This document shows positions 8,501 to 8,533 of a DNA stretch of 8,533 nt, piece after piece. The notes below the pieces were generated by a model. It saw nothing but the letters and a program-made list of their open reading frames with translations. It was not told the origin of the DNA and did not search any database. A program made the position numbers and the translations under genes. Source of the stretch: Competibacteraceae bacterium UBA2788 (GTDB taxonomy: Bacteria; Pseudomonadota; Gammaproteobacteria; Competibacterales; Competibacteraceae); contig DEHY01000112.1 in the NCBI GenBank assembly GCA_002352185.1, positions 22,743-31,275 of the forward strand, in the 5' to 3' direction. Numbering within the stretch: the first letter of the stretch is position 1; each line of letters opens with the position of its first letter.

Positions 8501-8533
8501 CGCCGCATCGCCGCGCCGATGGTGGGCGGCATG
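5501..8533 (+). CDS. cusA: Cu(I)/Ag(I) RND efflux pump CusA, 3' end cut by the window
   Basis: This frame is open for 1011 codons to the window edge with no stop, and encodes a heavy-metal RND (HME) transporter. It is the inner-membrane, proton-driven motor of the complex. E. coli CusA has 1047 residues, so about 30-40 are missing here. TM1 is near 11-30, TM2-4 near 341-410, TM7 starts near 525 and TM8 near 860. Proton-relay residues match E. coli D405, E939 and K984 (here D402, E928, K975). The three-methionine copper site is intact: M562 (LLYMPATLP), M612 (PLEMFE) and M661 (TDMLSTG), matching M573, M623 and M672. The methionine pathway through the membrane is also kept (M388, M400, M407 and the partners in TKTFAMAGAA and PALM), as is M744. 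The position of E. coli M271 is E268. These alignments were made from memory of the E. coli protein. The ATG at 5501 follows the CusB stop by one base, with AGGG at 5489-5492 as a modest ribosome site, so coupling is likely. The methionines favour Cu/Ag over Zn/Co/Ni pumps such as CzcA. Confidence 0.96.
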   Translation, partial: MLGRIIEVCARNLFLVVLLTAFVVAGGVYAVLHTPLDALPDLSDTQVIIYTDYPGQSPQVVEDQVTYPLTTAMLGVPRSKVVRGFSFFGASFVYVIFEDGVDLYWARSRVLEYLNFAAGRLPRGVTPSLGPDATGVGWVYQYVVLGAQRTLAELRTLQDWFVRYQLTKAQGVAEIASVGGFVQQYQVVVDPRKLQAYGISLMRVSEVIRASNTDVGGRVVELAETEYMVRGKGYLRGASDLEQLVLKAEGGVPVLLRDVARVEMGPDERRGLTELNGDGEVVSGIAVARFGTNTLDVIHNLKAKLGEIASGLPPGVTIAPVYDRSDLIHRAIETLKNTLIEESVIVALVCIVFLFHVRSALVAILMLPVGILIAFIVMRWLGMNSNIMSLGGIAIAIGAMVDAAIVMIENAHKHLERAAPDASRIQTLIDAAKEVGPALFFSLLIITVSFLPVFTLEAQEGRLFQPLAYTKTFAMAGAALLSITLVPALMVLFVRGRILPEHRNPINRFLIWAYRPLIAGVMRWKKLTVLLALAVLAATWYPASRLGSEFMPMLNEGTLLYMPATLPGLSVTKAAEIMQTQNRLIKTFPEVASVYGKAGRAATATDPAPLEMFETVINLKPEGEWRPGLTVDGLIAELDQALQIPGISNAWTMPIKARTDMLSTGIRTPIGIKVFGNDLAELERLAKAIEAAVKTVPGTTSAYAERITGGYYLNIEPDRAALARYGLGVGDMQDVIATALGGEMVTTMVEGRERFGVNVRYPRDLRADPQTIAQVLIPVPGGTMIPLGQVASIGLGKGAPSIRTENALLSAYIFVDIRGRDIGGYVADAQQAVRQQVQFKPGYYIAWSGQFEYMERAKARLLIVVPFTLLIIFVLLYLNFRRLTETLIVMLALPFALVGGVWLMDGLGYNLSVAVAVGFIALAGVAAETGVIMLIYLDHALTALRRQREAEGQPLTVSDIYAAVMEGAVERVRPKMMTVVAIMAGLLPILWSSGAGSEVMRRIAAPMVGGM

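Overview
The window is GC-rich, with tightly packed genes all on the + strand. It looks like the chromosome or a large plasmid of a Gram-negative proteobacterium, because it encodes a TonB-dependent outer-membrane receptor and a three-part RND efflux pump that spans both membranes. Gamma- or betaproteobacteria fit best, but the genus cannot be read from the sequence.

Layout: (1) 1-222 is a more AT-rich leader with no convincing gene, holding a TATAAT hexamer and small inverted repeats. (2) 223-2241 is a TonB-dependent receptor. (3) 2242-2390 is intergenic and contains a short hairpin (2302-2318) that probably terminates the receptor transcript. (4) 2391-8533 is a compact four-gene cluster: a CopG-like (DUF411) periplasmic copper protein, then an outer-membrane factor (CusC/CzcC type), a membrane-fusion protein (CusB) and an RND pump (CusA). 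The last three are joined by a 4-bp overlap and a 1-bp gap, so they are almost certainly translated from one message. CusA runs off the right edge about 30-40 residues short of its expected end.

How the genes work together: CusA, CusB and CusC would form a proton-driven channel that expels Cu(I)/Ag(I) from the periplasm or inner membrane to the outside. Metal specificity comes from the sequence. CusA keeps the three-methionine copper site of E. coli CusA (M562, M612, M661 here), and CusB keeps the three N-terminal methionines (M47, M61, M63). The CopG-like protein carries CxCC and CH motifs and probably binds or processes copper in the periplasm. No CusF chaperone lies between cusC and cusB, where E. 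coli has it. The lead gene and a His-ended tail on CusB are candidates for part of its role. No metal-responsive regulator is visible.

Nothing here is an unprecedented system. The points most worth a second look are the copG-cusCBA arrangement without CusF, the Tat-like signal on the CopG-like protein, the single altered position in the CusA methionine relay, and whether the upstream receptor has any link to metals.
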